A stretch of DNA of 64,000 nucleotides, from the NCBI RefSeq assembly GCF_900112335.1, contig NZ_FOLG01000001.1, forward strand, positions 806,001 through 870,000. The letters run 5' to 3'. Of the stretch, positions 43,151-51,019 are shown one piece after another. Each line of letters begins with the position of its first letter. Position 1 is the stretch's first letter. The translations under genes and the position numbers were made by a program. The notes under the pieces are model-generated. The model ran no database searches. It was not told where the DNA came from and saw only the letters and a program-made list of their open reading frames with translations. The DNA comes from Tropicimonas isoalkanivorans (GTDB lineage Bacteria > Pseudomonadota > Alphaproteobacteria > Rhodobacterales > Rhodobacteraceae).

Positions 43151-45544
43151 TTACTGTGCGGCGTCCTGATCGCGTTTGTCGGCCAGGGCATGGACAGCCT
43201 CGTCCATCACCTCCTGATGCTCCGCGTTGTTCACGAAGGCAGGGGTATTCACCCGCGACCAGAGCTCCTCGTCGGTCATGTTCTGGTGGCAACCCATGCA
43301 GAGACCGGTGCGCTCCATCTTCTCGCGCATGTCCTGCGGCAGCGGGCCGGTCAGCGGCCAATGCGATCCGACCGTCACGAGTTGCTTGCCATCCTCGGTC
43401 ACGATCCGGGACAGGTCGTGGTCGAGGCTCGGGATCGGCTGCGACTGGAGTTGGGTCTGCTGCGGGATCACCTCGCCCGTCGCCGTTTCCAGGTCGACGT
43501 AGAAGCCGTCCTCGTAGCCAGCCATGAAGCGACCGCCCGAAATCCCGTAGCCGAGCGCCTTGGGATTGTTGTGACAGCTTTCACAGCTCCGCGCCTCGCG
43601 CCCGGCGGTGTGCGGCTGCACGGCGGCATGGTCCATGCCCTTGGTGCCACCGGCGTCCGGCGTCATCCAGGTCTCGTTGTGGGCAACGGTATTGCCGTCC
43701 TTGTCGATGACCGTGGTGATGACCTGACAGCCCGGCATCAGCGGAGACACGCGGCCCTCGCCATTGATTCCGAGCGTCGGCTCTTCCCAGCGGAGGTAGG
43801 AGCGGGTCTCGGAGACCTTGCCGGGCGACGTGAGGCCGTTGGTGCCGAGCGGGTTATCCGCCGTCAGGCCGTTGGGCTCACGCGCATTGGCGTTTTCGAT
43901 CCAGTCGACGTCCGTCTTGCCCTCCGAGTAGTCCACGGTGATGTGGCAGCCGTAGCACTGCGGTGCCCAGTCGGCGTGGCACGCATAGCACTCCATGCTT
44001 TCCTGGTGCTTGGCGACAGACTTCATCGCGACCTCGGCGTTCTGGTTCTTCCAGGTGCCGTCGAGAGAGATCTGCTTGAGGATCGGCACCTCGAAGTCGA
44101 GGCCGGACGCCGAGTGCAGGATCACCTTCTCGCCGTCCTTGACCACGTTGCCGAAGGGGTTGCCGCGAGCGGTCAGCAGGAATCCGTCCTGTGCCTCGTA
44201 GTCCGTGGCGAACATGATGGTCTCGTCCATCGCGTCTTCGGACAGCCCACGCGGCGCGTCCGCGAGTTCGGTCTGGAACTCCTCGCCGTATCCCAGCGGC
44301 AGCTCCCAGGGGAACTTGCCCACGGTGCCGTGGCAGTCCTCGCACTCGATCTCTACCTGGGCCAACGTCGTGCCAGGCAGGTTGCCGTCGCCGTGCATGT
44401 CGATCGACGTATGGCAATCCTGGCAGAGCATGCCGCCTTCGGGGTTGCCGGGACGCGACTCGGTCGAGTGGTGCAGGTCGTCCTTCACGTAGATGTAGTT
44501 CTTGGTGTGCAGTTTGGGCTGCTTCTCCCCCTTCTCGTCATAGGGCGAGCCGTAGGGGAATTCCATGATGCCTTGGTAGCTCACGCCGATCCGCTTGCCG
44601 CGGTTGTGGCAGGAGTTGCAGGTCTCCGACGGAATACCGGAGTACTCCAGATCCCCGTGTTTCACCTTGGTTTTGCGCGTCGCCTGCAACTGGTGGGTGA
44701 GCAGCTTGCCCGGCTGATCCTTGGCAATGGTCGGGTCGCCGCCCTCGTAGAAACCCTCGTTGGAATAGGGAACGTGGCAGGACGAACAGCCGGCCCCGCG
44801 GAAGTCGCCGCGTTTCTCCCGGCCCGTGACGCCGACGTGGCAGCGCTGGCACTGCTGGCGGCTGTAGGTAATGCCGGCCAGATTCGGATGCTCGGCGACG
44901 GCGTTCACGTCCACGTCGGGGACCTGCTCCATCGATGTCGGCATCTGCTCCGGATGGGCCTCGGAGAAGGCGACCATGTATTCCTTGTAGGCGTCCGTGC
45001 CGACGGTGGGAACGTTGCCGTCCTCGTCCACGAGGTCATAGTTGCCGTAGACGGACTGGTAGGTGTCGATCACGCCCCAGGACCACAGGTTGCCCTGCAG
45101 CTTGCCGGCCTCGGTGTTCATCAGGGCCTTCGTCAGGCGTTCGGAATAGCCCTCGTGACAGCCGGACTGGCCGCAGGTCTTGTCCGCGATCCAGACCGCG
45201 CCCGGGTCCGGGTAGAACATTTCCGGCCCGCCGTCCTCGATCATCGTGGGGTGGGCGCCGGCGTGCGCCTCCTCCGCGGTCGTTCCGCTTACGGTGCCGC
45301 CATGGCAGACGGTGCAGCCCGCCGGATCGTCATAATCGAAGCCCAGGGCCTCGATCGTGTCCATCATGACACCTTGGGTGAAACGCTCGATACCCTCGTG
45401 ACAGGATAGGCACCCCTCGCCTGCTGCCGTCTCGTCCGTAGCCACCGCCACCGTCTCTTCCGTGGCCGGTGCTGCCTCTTGTTGCGCTGCGGCGGCTCCG
45501 GCCATCCCCAGCAACAACGACATAATGAGAATGATGCGTCCCAC
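43151..45544 (-). CDS. Periplasmic dodecahaem cytochrome c (putative reductase, novel type)
   Basis: 797 aa with a Sec signal peptide (IILIMSLLLGMAGAAAAQ) and twelve haem c attachment motifs: CXXCH at residues 45, 77, 232, 253, 309, 374, 401, 519, 530, 654 and 749, plus one CX4CH (CGQSGCH) at 124. There is no C-terminal anchor, so it should be a soluble periplasmic multihaem protein. The closely spaced pair at 519/530 and the long haem-free stretches around 131-231, 406-518 and 535-653 suggest folded substrate-binding parts rather than a simple electron wire. It is much larger than pentahaem NrfA and has no CXXCK. It is divergent from an FNR-type regulator with an FNR box between, and that regulator precedes ccmFHI. 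A respiratory reductase for an N, S or other oxyanion is likely; the substrate is unknown. Start GTG 45544 with GGGGAG upstream. Confidence 0.85.
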   Translation of the reverse strand: MGRIILIMSLLLGMAGAAAAQQEAAPATEETVAVATDETAAGEGCLSCHEGIERFTQGVMMDTIEALGFDYDDPAGCTVCHGGTVSGTTAEEAHAGAHPTMIEDGGPEMFYPDPGAVWIADKTCGQSGCHEGYSERLTKALMNTEAGKLQGNLWSWGVIDTYQSVYGNYDLVDEDGNVPTVGTDAYKEYMVAFSEAHPEQMPTSMEQVPDVDVNAVAEHPNLAGITYSRQQCQRCHVGVTGREKRGDFRGAGCSSCHVPYSNEGFYEGGDPTIAKDQPGKLLTHQLQATRKTKVKHGDLEYSGIPSETCNSCHNRGKRIGVSYQGIMEFPYGSPYDEKGEKQPKLHTKNYIYVKDDLHHSTESRPGNPEGGMLCQDCHTSIDMHGDGNLPGTTLAQVEIECEDCHGTVGKFPWELPLGYGEEFQTELADAPRGLSEDAMDETIMFATDYEAQDGFLLTARGNPFGNVVKDGEKVILHSASGLDFEVPILKQISLDGTWKNQNAEVAMKSVAKHQESMECYACHADWAPQCYGCHITVDYSEGKTDVDWIENANAREPNGLTADNPLGTNGLTSPGKVSETRSYLRWEEPTLGINGEGRVSPLMPGCQVITTVIDKDGNTVAHNETWMTPDAGGTKGMDHAAVQPHTAGREARSCESCHNNPKALGYGISGGRFMAGYEDGFYVDLETATGEVIPQQTQLQSQPIPSLDHDLSRIVTEDGKQLVTVGSHWPLTGPLPQDMREKMERTGLCMGCHQNMTDEELWSRVNTPAFVNNAEHQEVMDEAVHALADKRDQDAAQ

Positions 45545-45671
45545 TGCGAGCGCTCCCCTCGATCCAGAATCCGATTTCTATCGACCCTAGGGGGCGCCCC
45601 ACATCAGCGCCCTGACATTTGTCAGGAAAGCGCAGTTGGTTAAGGTGTATTTTCAATTCACATTCAACGAC

Positions 45672-45685
45672 TTGATCTGCATCAA
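45672..45685. promoter_or_regulatory. Perfect FNR/DNR box
   Basis: TTGAT CTGC ATCAA is an exact match to the FNR-family consensus TTGAT-N4-ATCAA. It lies 128 bp upstream of the dodecahaem cytochrome start (minus strand) and 75 bp upstream of the FNR-type regulator start (plus strand). It can therefore control both, including autoregulation. The surrounding 50 bp are AT-rich, as in a promoter. Confidence 0.88.
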
Positions 45686-45759
45686 GGACGCGGCGCAGCA
45701 ATCGCCCATTAGTGCCCACTCGCCCGCAGATTGTAAATCTTGCCAGGGACACCTCCCGA

Positions 45760-46530
45760 ATGGATACCTCAGCGCCGCTCAAAGACGACTTGCCTTGCAT
45801 TGCCTGTCAGCAGCGGCTGTGCCGGTTCGTTGACGGGCAAAAGCCCGACATCACACCCCTTCGCATCGAGTTGCAACGCGGCGACCGGCTTGAGTGTATG
45901 ACCGGCAACTGCCTGAAATTCTGGAGCGTTGTTCGCGGCACCACCGCCGTTTGCACCGTTCTGAAGGACGGTCGTCGGCAGATCGTTGCGCTTGCCGGCC
46001 CCCGCGACGCAATCTGTGGCATGCTTGCCGATGGCCACAGCCCGCACTGGTTGGAGGCGCTGGAGCCCTGCGAGGTCTGCGAAATCGATTTCACACCGCG
46101 TGCGGCAATTCTGGCGAAGGACGCCCGCTTCATGCGCGCGCTGATGGACATCATGCACGACCAATTGGTGCGCACGTCCCAGCACCTGATCACGCTCGGC
46201 CGGCTGGACAGCACCGAACGCGTCATTCTTTTCATCGGTCAACTCGCGCTGTGTTCGGCGGCGGAGGACGGCACGCCCCGGCCGGTGACGCTTCCCATGT
46301 CGCGGGAGGACATCGCAGACTACCTCGGTCTCAATGCCGAGACGGTCAGCCGCATTCTGACGAAGCTGCGCAAAAGCGGCCTCGTCAAGTTTCTGAACCG
46401 CTCCGAGTTCGTGGTTCCGGATCTGGACGCCCTGCGCCGTCGATTGCCGATGCAGCTGATGAACGACCAGGCCTCGGTGATCGGTCAGTTCGCGGACGGC
46501 AGGACGGGCGAACGGAGGGCGCAGGCATGA
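45760..46530 (+). CDS. FNR-type transcriptional regulator of the Crp/Fnr family
   Basis: 256 aa: cyclic-nucleotide-like beta-barrel domain, dimer helix and a C-terminal winged helix. N-terminal Cys at 13, 16 and 21 (DLPCIACQQRLC) and Cys107 in PCEVCEIDF align with the four cluster ligands of E. coli FNR (C20, C23, C29, C122), so an oxygen-sensitive 4Fe-4S cluster is likely; the third spacing is X4 instead of X5. The recognition helix LGLNAETVSRILTKL contains the E-T-V-S-R pattern that reads TTGAT sites. The ATG at 45760 is the first Met before the Cys motif. Its stop overlaps the ccmF start (ATGA), so it is co-transcribed with the haem-ligation genes. It probably activates this cluster when oxygen is low. 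Confidence 0.88.
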   Translation: MDTSAPLKDDLPCIACQQRLCRFVDGQKPDITPLRIELQRGDRLECMTGNCLKFWSVVRGTTAVCTVLKDGRRQIVALAGPRDAICGMLADGHSPHWLEALEPCEVCEIDFTPRAAILAKDARFMRALMDIMHDQLVRTSQHLITLGRLDSTERVILFIGQLALCSAAEDGTPRPVTLPMSREDIADYLGLNAETVSRILTKLRKSGLVKFLNRSEFVVPDLDALRRRLPMQLMNDQASVIGQFADGRTGERRAQA

Positions 46531-48506
46531 TCACCGAATTCGGCCACTTCGCACTTTGGCTCGCTCTTGCCGCGGCGGTGGTGCAATCCGTGGTGCCGCT
46601 CTGGGGCGCGCGCAACGGGTCGGCCGCGGGTATGCGTGTCGCTGACAGCGCGGCGCAGATCCAGTTCCTTGCGGTCGGAGTGGCCTTCGCGGCGCTCGTG
46701 CGCGCCTACGTCGTATCCGACTTCTCGTTGGAGACCGTGGCGCTCAACTCCCACTCCACGAAACCGATGCTCTACAAGGTCACCGGCGTCTGGGCGAACC
46801 ACGAGGGGTCCATGCTGCTCTGGGTGATGATGCTCGCGCTGTTCGGGATGCTGATTTCGCTGTTCGGACGGATGATCCCGGTGGCGATGCGGGCAACCGT
46901 TCTGGCCGTGCAGGCGATCATCGGGGTCGGCTTCTACCTGTTCATCCTGCTGACATCCAATCCCTTCGTCCGCGTCGCGAACCCGCCGCTGGACGGGCGG
47001 GGGATGAATCCGCTGCTGCAAGACCCAGGCGTCGCGTTTCACCCGCCGCTGCTCTACCTGGGCTACGTCGGCTTCTCGACCGCATTCGCCTTCGCGCTGG
47101 CGGCCCTCATCACCGGCCGGGTGGACCCGGCCTGGGCGCGCTGGATGCGCCCCTGGGTCCTGATCGCCTGGTCGGGGCTCACGGCCGGCATCGCGCTCGG
47201 CTCCTGGTGGGCGTACTACGAGCTCGGCTGGGGCGGGTTCTGGTTCTGGGACCCGGTGGAGAACGCCTCCTTCATGCCGTGGCTGATCGGAACGGCGCTG
47301 CTGCATTCGGCCATCGTGGTGGAAAAACGCAATGCGCTCCTGCATTGGACCATCTTACTGGCGATCCTGACCTTCTCGCTCAGCCTCATCGGCACCTTCC
47401 TGGTCCGTTCCGGCATCCTCAGTTCTGTCCACGCCTTCGCCAACGATCCCGAGCGCGGCATCTTCATCCTGGGCCTTCTGTGCCTCTACATCGGGGCCGC
47501 GCTGACGCTCTTTGCCTGGCGCGCCGGAGATCTGCGGGAGGGCGGCGTTTTCGCCTTCTGGTCGCGGGAAAGCGGCCTGCTGGTCAACAACGTCCTGTTG
47601 TCGACGGCCTCCGGCGTCGTCTTCGTCGGCACGCTGTATCCCCTCGTTCTGGAACTGGTGACGGGCGACAAGATCACGGTCGGCGCGCCGTACTTCAACC
47701 AGACCTTCCTGCCGATCTTCGGGCTGACCATGCTGGCCGCGGGGATCGGCCCGTTCCTGTCGTGGAAACGCGCACGGCCTGCCGTCGTTCTTCGGCGCGC
47801 GGCGCTGACCACGGCCATCTCCGCCGCACTCACCGCAGGGCTGGCGGTGGGCGTGGGATTGGGCGAGCCGGTGGGGCTCCTGGGCGCGTTCATCGCCCTT
47901 TGGCTGGCAGTCGCCACGCTTCAGGACCTCGGGCATCGCGCGGGTCTGCCAAACGTCAATGCCCGGGTCGCGGTGCGACGTGTGTTCGGCCTGCCCCGCT
48001 CGGCCTGGGGGCTCTACATTGGGCATACGGGCCTTTCCATCGCCGCGGCAGGGGTGGTCGCCGTCTCCGTCTGGAAAGCAGAGGAAATCCGCACCGTCTC
48101 CCCCGGTACGGCGCTCGATGTCGGGCCCTACGCTTTTACCCTGACGGAGACGCGCAACGAAACCGGCCCGAACTACCAGACGACGATTGCCACCATCGAG
48201 GTGAGCCGGGACGGCACCCCGATCGCCACCCTGCATCCGGAGCGCCGCTGGTACCCGGTGGAAGGCCGCCCAACGACCGAGGCAGGCATTCGCTCGCTTT
48301 GGCACGGCGACCTTTACGCCGTGCTGGGCGACCCGGACGGCGCCGGCCGCAATGTCGTCCGGTACTACTATAACCCCGGCGTGCCGTGGATGTGGCTGGG
48401 CGGCGTGATGATCGCGCTCGCCGGGCTGATCTCCCTTACCGATCGGCGTCTGCGGATCGGCGCCCCCTCGCGTCGGCGCGTGTCCACAGCGCAACCGGCG
48501 GAGTAA
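46527..48506 (+). CDS. ccmF: CcmF/NrfE-type haem lyase membrane subunit
   Basis: 659-aa polytopic inner-membrane protein (about 14-15 helices) that receives haem from CcmE and ligates it to apocytochrome c. The hallmark tryptophan-rich WWD domain, GWGGFWFWDPVEN, is near residue 235, flanked by conserved His (GVAFHPPLLYLGYVG, and TALLHSAIVVEKR). A periplasmic C-terminal loop (GTALDVGPYAFTLTETRNETGPNY) and a final helix complete the family pattern. It starts at ATGA overlapping the FNR-type gene and is followed 4 bp later by ccmH. It could be the organism's general CcmF, but its linkage to a multihaem cytochrome and absence of ccmE nearby suggest a dedicated NrfE-like copy. Confidence 0.93.
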   Translation: MITEFGHFALWLALAAAVVQSVVPLWGARNGSAAGMRVADSAAQIQFLAVGVAFAALVRAYVVSDFSLETVALNSHSTKPMLYKVTGVWANHEGSMLLWVMMLALFGMLISLFGRMIPVAMRATVLAVQAIIGVGFYLFILLTSNPFVRVANPPLDGRGMNPLLQDPGVAFHPPLLYLGYVGFSTAFAFALAALITGRVDPAWARWMRPWVLIAWSGLTAGIALGSWWAYYELGWGGFWFWDPVENASFMPWLIGTALLHSAIVVEKRNALLHWTILLAILTFSLSLIGTFLVRSGILSSVHAFANDPERGIFILGLLCLYIGAALTLFAWRAGDLREGGVFAFWSRESGLLVNNVLLSTASGVVFVGTLYPLVLELVTGDKITVGAPYFNQTFLPIFGLTMLAAGIGPFLSWKRARPAVVLRRAALTTAISAALTAGLAVGVGLGEPVGLLGAFIALWLAVATLQDLGHRAGLPNVNARVAVRRVFGLPRSAWGLYIGHTGLSIAAAGVVAVSVWKAEEIRTVSPGTALDVGPYAFTLTETRNETGPNYQTTIATIEVSRDGTPIATLHPERRWYPVEGRPTTEAGIRSLWHGDLYAVLGDPDGAGRNVVRYYYNPGVPWMWLGGVMIALAGLISLTDRRLRIGAPSRRRVSTAQPAE

Positions 48507-48510
48507 CCTC

Positions 48511-49002
48511 ATGACCATTCACACGCCATCGCTGCACCACACTGTTCGCGCCCTTCTGGCCGCCATGCTGTTTGCCGGAACCATGATGGCTCCAGCCGCC
48601 ATGGCCCTCGACGCGGCGGAGATGTTCGACGATCCCGCGCAGGAGGCCCGCGCCCGCCATATAGGTCGTCAACTCCGTTGCCTGGTGTGCCAGAACGAGT
48701 CGATCTTCGATTCCAACGCCGGGCTGGCCCGGGACCTCCGGGTACTGGTGCGCGAGCAGATCGACGCGGGTCAGAACGACGACGCGATCATCGACTACGT
48801 CGTGGCACGCTACGGCGATTACGTGCTGCTCGAACCACCGATGAAGGGCGGAACCCTCGCCCTCTGGGCGGCGCCTCTGCTGTTTTTGTCGCTGGGCGGG
48901 GTCGCGTTGCTTGTCTATCACCGCAGCCGCGCCCGGACGCGTCCCGAGGCGCTTACAGATGCCGAACGGGCCGAAGCGCAACGCCTGTTGACCGGGGAGT
49001 GA
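48511..49002 (+). CDS. ccmH: CcmH/NrfF-type thioredoxin-like cytochrome c maturation protein
   Basis: 163 aa: signal peptide (ALLAAMLFAGTMMAPAAMA), a periplasmic three-helix domain and a C-terminal membrane helix (LALWAAPLLFLSLGGVALLVYH). The redox motif LRCLVCQNES (CxxC near residue 57) reduces apocytochrome Cys before haem attachment; DYVVARYGDYVLLEPP is also conserved. It lies 4 bp after ccmF and 3 bp before ccmI, in one operon with the FNR-type gene. Confidence 0.95.
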   Translation: MTIHTPSLHHTVRALLAAMLFAGTMMAPAAMALDAAEMFDDPAQEARARHIGRQLRCLVCQNESIFDSNAGLARDLRVLVREQIDAGQNDDAIIDYVVARYGDYVLLEPPMKGGTLALWAAPLLFLSLGGVALLVYHRSRARTRPEALTDAERAEAQRLLTGE

Positions 49003-49005
49003 CCG

Positions 49006-50424
49006 ATGCTTTTCTGGAGCCTGATCGCAGCGACATCCCTTCTGGCCGGGCTCTGGCTCGCGCGGCCGTTCCTGCGCGGCGGTCACGTCGACATGGACGC
49101 CAGCGATGGTGCAATGTCCGTCTACCGCGATCAGATCGAGGAGCTTGAGCGCGACCATGCAGCCGGCCTGATTTCTGCCGAAGAGCGCGACCAGGCGCGG
49201 CAGGAGATCGAACGGCGCGCGCTCGTTGCCGCCCGCCGGATGGACGGAGGACTGTCGGTGTCCCGGCGCTCGCCTGCCATCGCCGCCTCGCTTGCAGCCC
49301 TGGCCGCGCTGACCGCGCTCGGCGGCTATGCCCTGACCGGGGTGCCGACCGAGCCGGACCGCCCCCTCGCCTCCCGCCGCGCCGAGACATTGGAACGCAT
49401 GGCCGCCGCCGGCGACGTGAACAGCCGCATCGCTCTGCTGATCGACAAGACGTCCGCGAACCCCACGTCATTCGAGGATTGGTGGACACTCGCGCAGTCC
49501 TATTCCGCCATCGGCAATCATTCCGCCTCCGTGGACGCCTACCGCAAGGCCGTCGAGCTGAGCGGCGACCGGCCTGCCGTGCTTTCCGCCTATGCCGAGG
49601 CGATGACGCTCGCCAACGGCAACAAGGTTCCGGACGCGGCCCGCCTCGCCTTCGAGCAGGTACTCAACCGCGGCCCGGACGTGCGTGCGCGCTATTATAT
49701 CGCCCTCGCCAAGGCCCAGGCTCAGGACTTCGACGCGGCGCTGGAGGACTGGACGGCGCTCGTCCGCGACAGCCAGCCAGACGCGCCCTGGATGCCGCTT
49801 GTCCGGCGCGACATCGTCAACATGGTGCGGTTCCTGAACGCTGACGTGACGGAATACCTGCCCGATGCCTCGCCGCAAGAGATTGCGAGCGCCGGCGGAG
49901 CGCTGGTGCCGGCGGAATCCGCATCGCAGATCGCGGACCTCGAACGGTCGCTTGCGGACGACCCCCACGACTACAAGGGCTGGATAGAGCTCGCCACACT
50001 GCGGGCCGGCAACGGCGAGAACGAAGCGGCAGCCAACGCGCTAGCCGAGGCGCGCAGCAGCTATGCCGGTGCACCGTTCGTGTTGCAGAAGATCGACGAG
50101 GCCGCGCGCCGTCTCGGGCTCGACCTGCTGCCCCCAGCCGTGGAGCCCGCGGGCCCCAGCCAGGCCGACATCGAGGCGGCCGCGGACATGAGCGAGGGCG
50201 AACGCGACGACATGATTGAGGGCATGGTGGCCGGACTCGCCGCAAAACTGGAGGACGCGCCGAACAACCCCGACGGTTGGATCATGCTCGTGCGGTCCTA
50301 TGCGGTCATGGGGCAGGACGAGAAAGCACGCGATGCGATTTCCCGCGCCGAGGCCCACTTCGCGGACAGCACCCCGGTCCTCGAACGCCTGCGCGCGGAA
50401 GCGGCGACCGTGCTGACGGAATAG
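49006..50424 (+). CDS. ccmI: CcmI/NrfG-type apocytochrome c chaperone with TPR repeats
   Basis: 472 aa. Two N-terminal membrane helices (FWSLIAATSLLAGLWLARPF; ASLAALAALTALGGYAL) bracket a leucine-zipper-like cytosolic loop (VYRDQIEELERDHAAGLIS), as in CcmI. The periplasmic part holds tetratricopeptide repeats (NPTSFEDWWTLAQSYSAIGNHSASVDAYRKAVEL and repeats ending ... NNPDGWIMLVRSYAVMGQDEKARDAISRAE, each split by linkers). Such proteins hold the C-terminus of apocytochromes for CcmFH; NrfG does this specifically for a multihaem reductase. The last TPR follows a duplicated region near 290-340. It ends the operon, 60 bp before the tRNA gene on the opposite strand. Confidence 0.9.
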   Translation: MLFWSLIAATSLLAGLWLARPFLRGGHVDMDASDGAMSVYRDQIEELERDHAAGLISAEERDQARQEIERRALVAARRMDGGLSVSRRSPAIAASLAALAALTALGGYALTGVPTEPDRPLASRRAETLERMAAAGDVNSRIALLIDKTSANPTSFEDWWTLAQSYSAIGNHSASVDAYRKAVELSGDRPAVLSAYAEAMTLANGNKVPDAARLAFEQVLNRGPDVRARYYIALAKAQAQDFDAALEDWTALVRDSQPDAPWMPLVRRDIVNMVRFLNADVTEYLPDASPQEIASAGGALVPAESASQIADLERSLADDPHDYKGWIELATLRAGNGENEAAANALAEARSSYAGAPFVLQKIDEAARRLGLDLLPPAVEPAGPSQADIEAAADMSEGERDDMIEGMVAGLAAKLEDAPNNPDGWIMLVRSYAVMGQDEKARDAISRAEAHFADSTPVLERLRAEAATVLTE

Positions 50425-50483
50425 TTGCGTCGGCACACCCGAAACACGTGGCGCTCGACTTTCAGTCGCGTTTCGATGCGGTC

Positions 50484-50559
<76 letters not shown>

Positions 50560-51019
50560 GCCGTCCGGCCTGATACCGCGTCCGCCGGGGCCAAGGCAAG
50601 ACCGTTCGAGCCCACAGTCTTTGCACGGCCCGTGCGGAAGGCAGTACGATTGAATTCCGTGCCGTTTTCCGAGGCGCGCATTGGCGGCGCCCAAGCAAAA
50701 CATTGCCCATGCCAACTGCCATGTTGGTTCCCTCGGGACCCCGTGCTATCACAGAGGTGGATTGGGTAATGGTTCCCAATCGCCTTGTAGGCGTAGGCTT
50801 TTTACTTGTGGATTTGCTTTTTGAATGACAACCGGAGTGACATCGTCTGTTGCTGCGCGCGCGACTTTTTAGATTGGCCGATGAGCCGGTCTCAGCGCCC
50901 CGTGCAGCACGATGGATGGGAAAGCGCTCCGCACCAAATCGGACCGGGGCAACCGGCATAGATCATTGGGGCCACGGCATGCGTTGGCCGCCCGAGCGAG
51001 CAAAGAAAGAGACGCGACG
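50560..51019. promoter_or_regulatory. 460-bp region between tRNA-Val and the wzc-yjbH-yjbF-wza genes
   Basis: No credible gene. It holds the tRNA promoter near its left end and presumably the promoter of the polysaccharide genes. An inverted repeat GATTGGG (50760-50766) / CCCAATC (50775-50781) lies in the middle and is followed by a short GCC/GGC hairpin and an AT-rich stretch (TTTTTACTTG ... GCTTTTTGAATG, 50799-50827) that may be promoter DNA. An operator for exopolysaccharide control is possible. Confidence 0.45.

Noticed and set aside
43190-45409. 739-codon plus-strand frame opposite the dodecahaem cytochrome
   Set aside because: Antisense to a protein with twelve haem motifs and a signal peptide. 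Its composition (VLVH, DHLA repeats) mirrors the opposite codons, and no family is recognised.
43151-45544. Assignment of the multihaem cytochrome as NrfA, octahaem tetrathionate reductase or MccA
   Set aside because: No CXXCK (NrfA), no CX15CH (MccA), and twelve motifs in 797 residues rather than eight. Similarity could not be judged further by eye.
46527-50424. ccmFHI as the organism's general cytochrome c maturation operon
   Set aside because: Not fully excluded, but ccmE, ccmG and ccmABCD are absent and the operon begins with an FNR-type regulator next to a multihaem gene, which favours a dedicated set.
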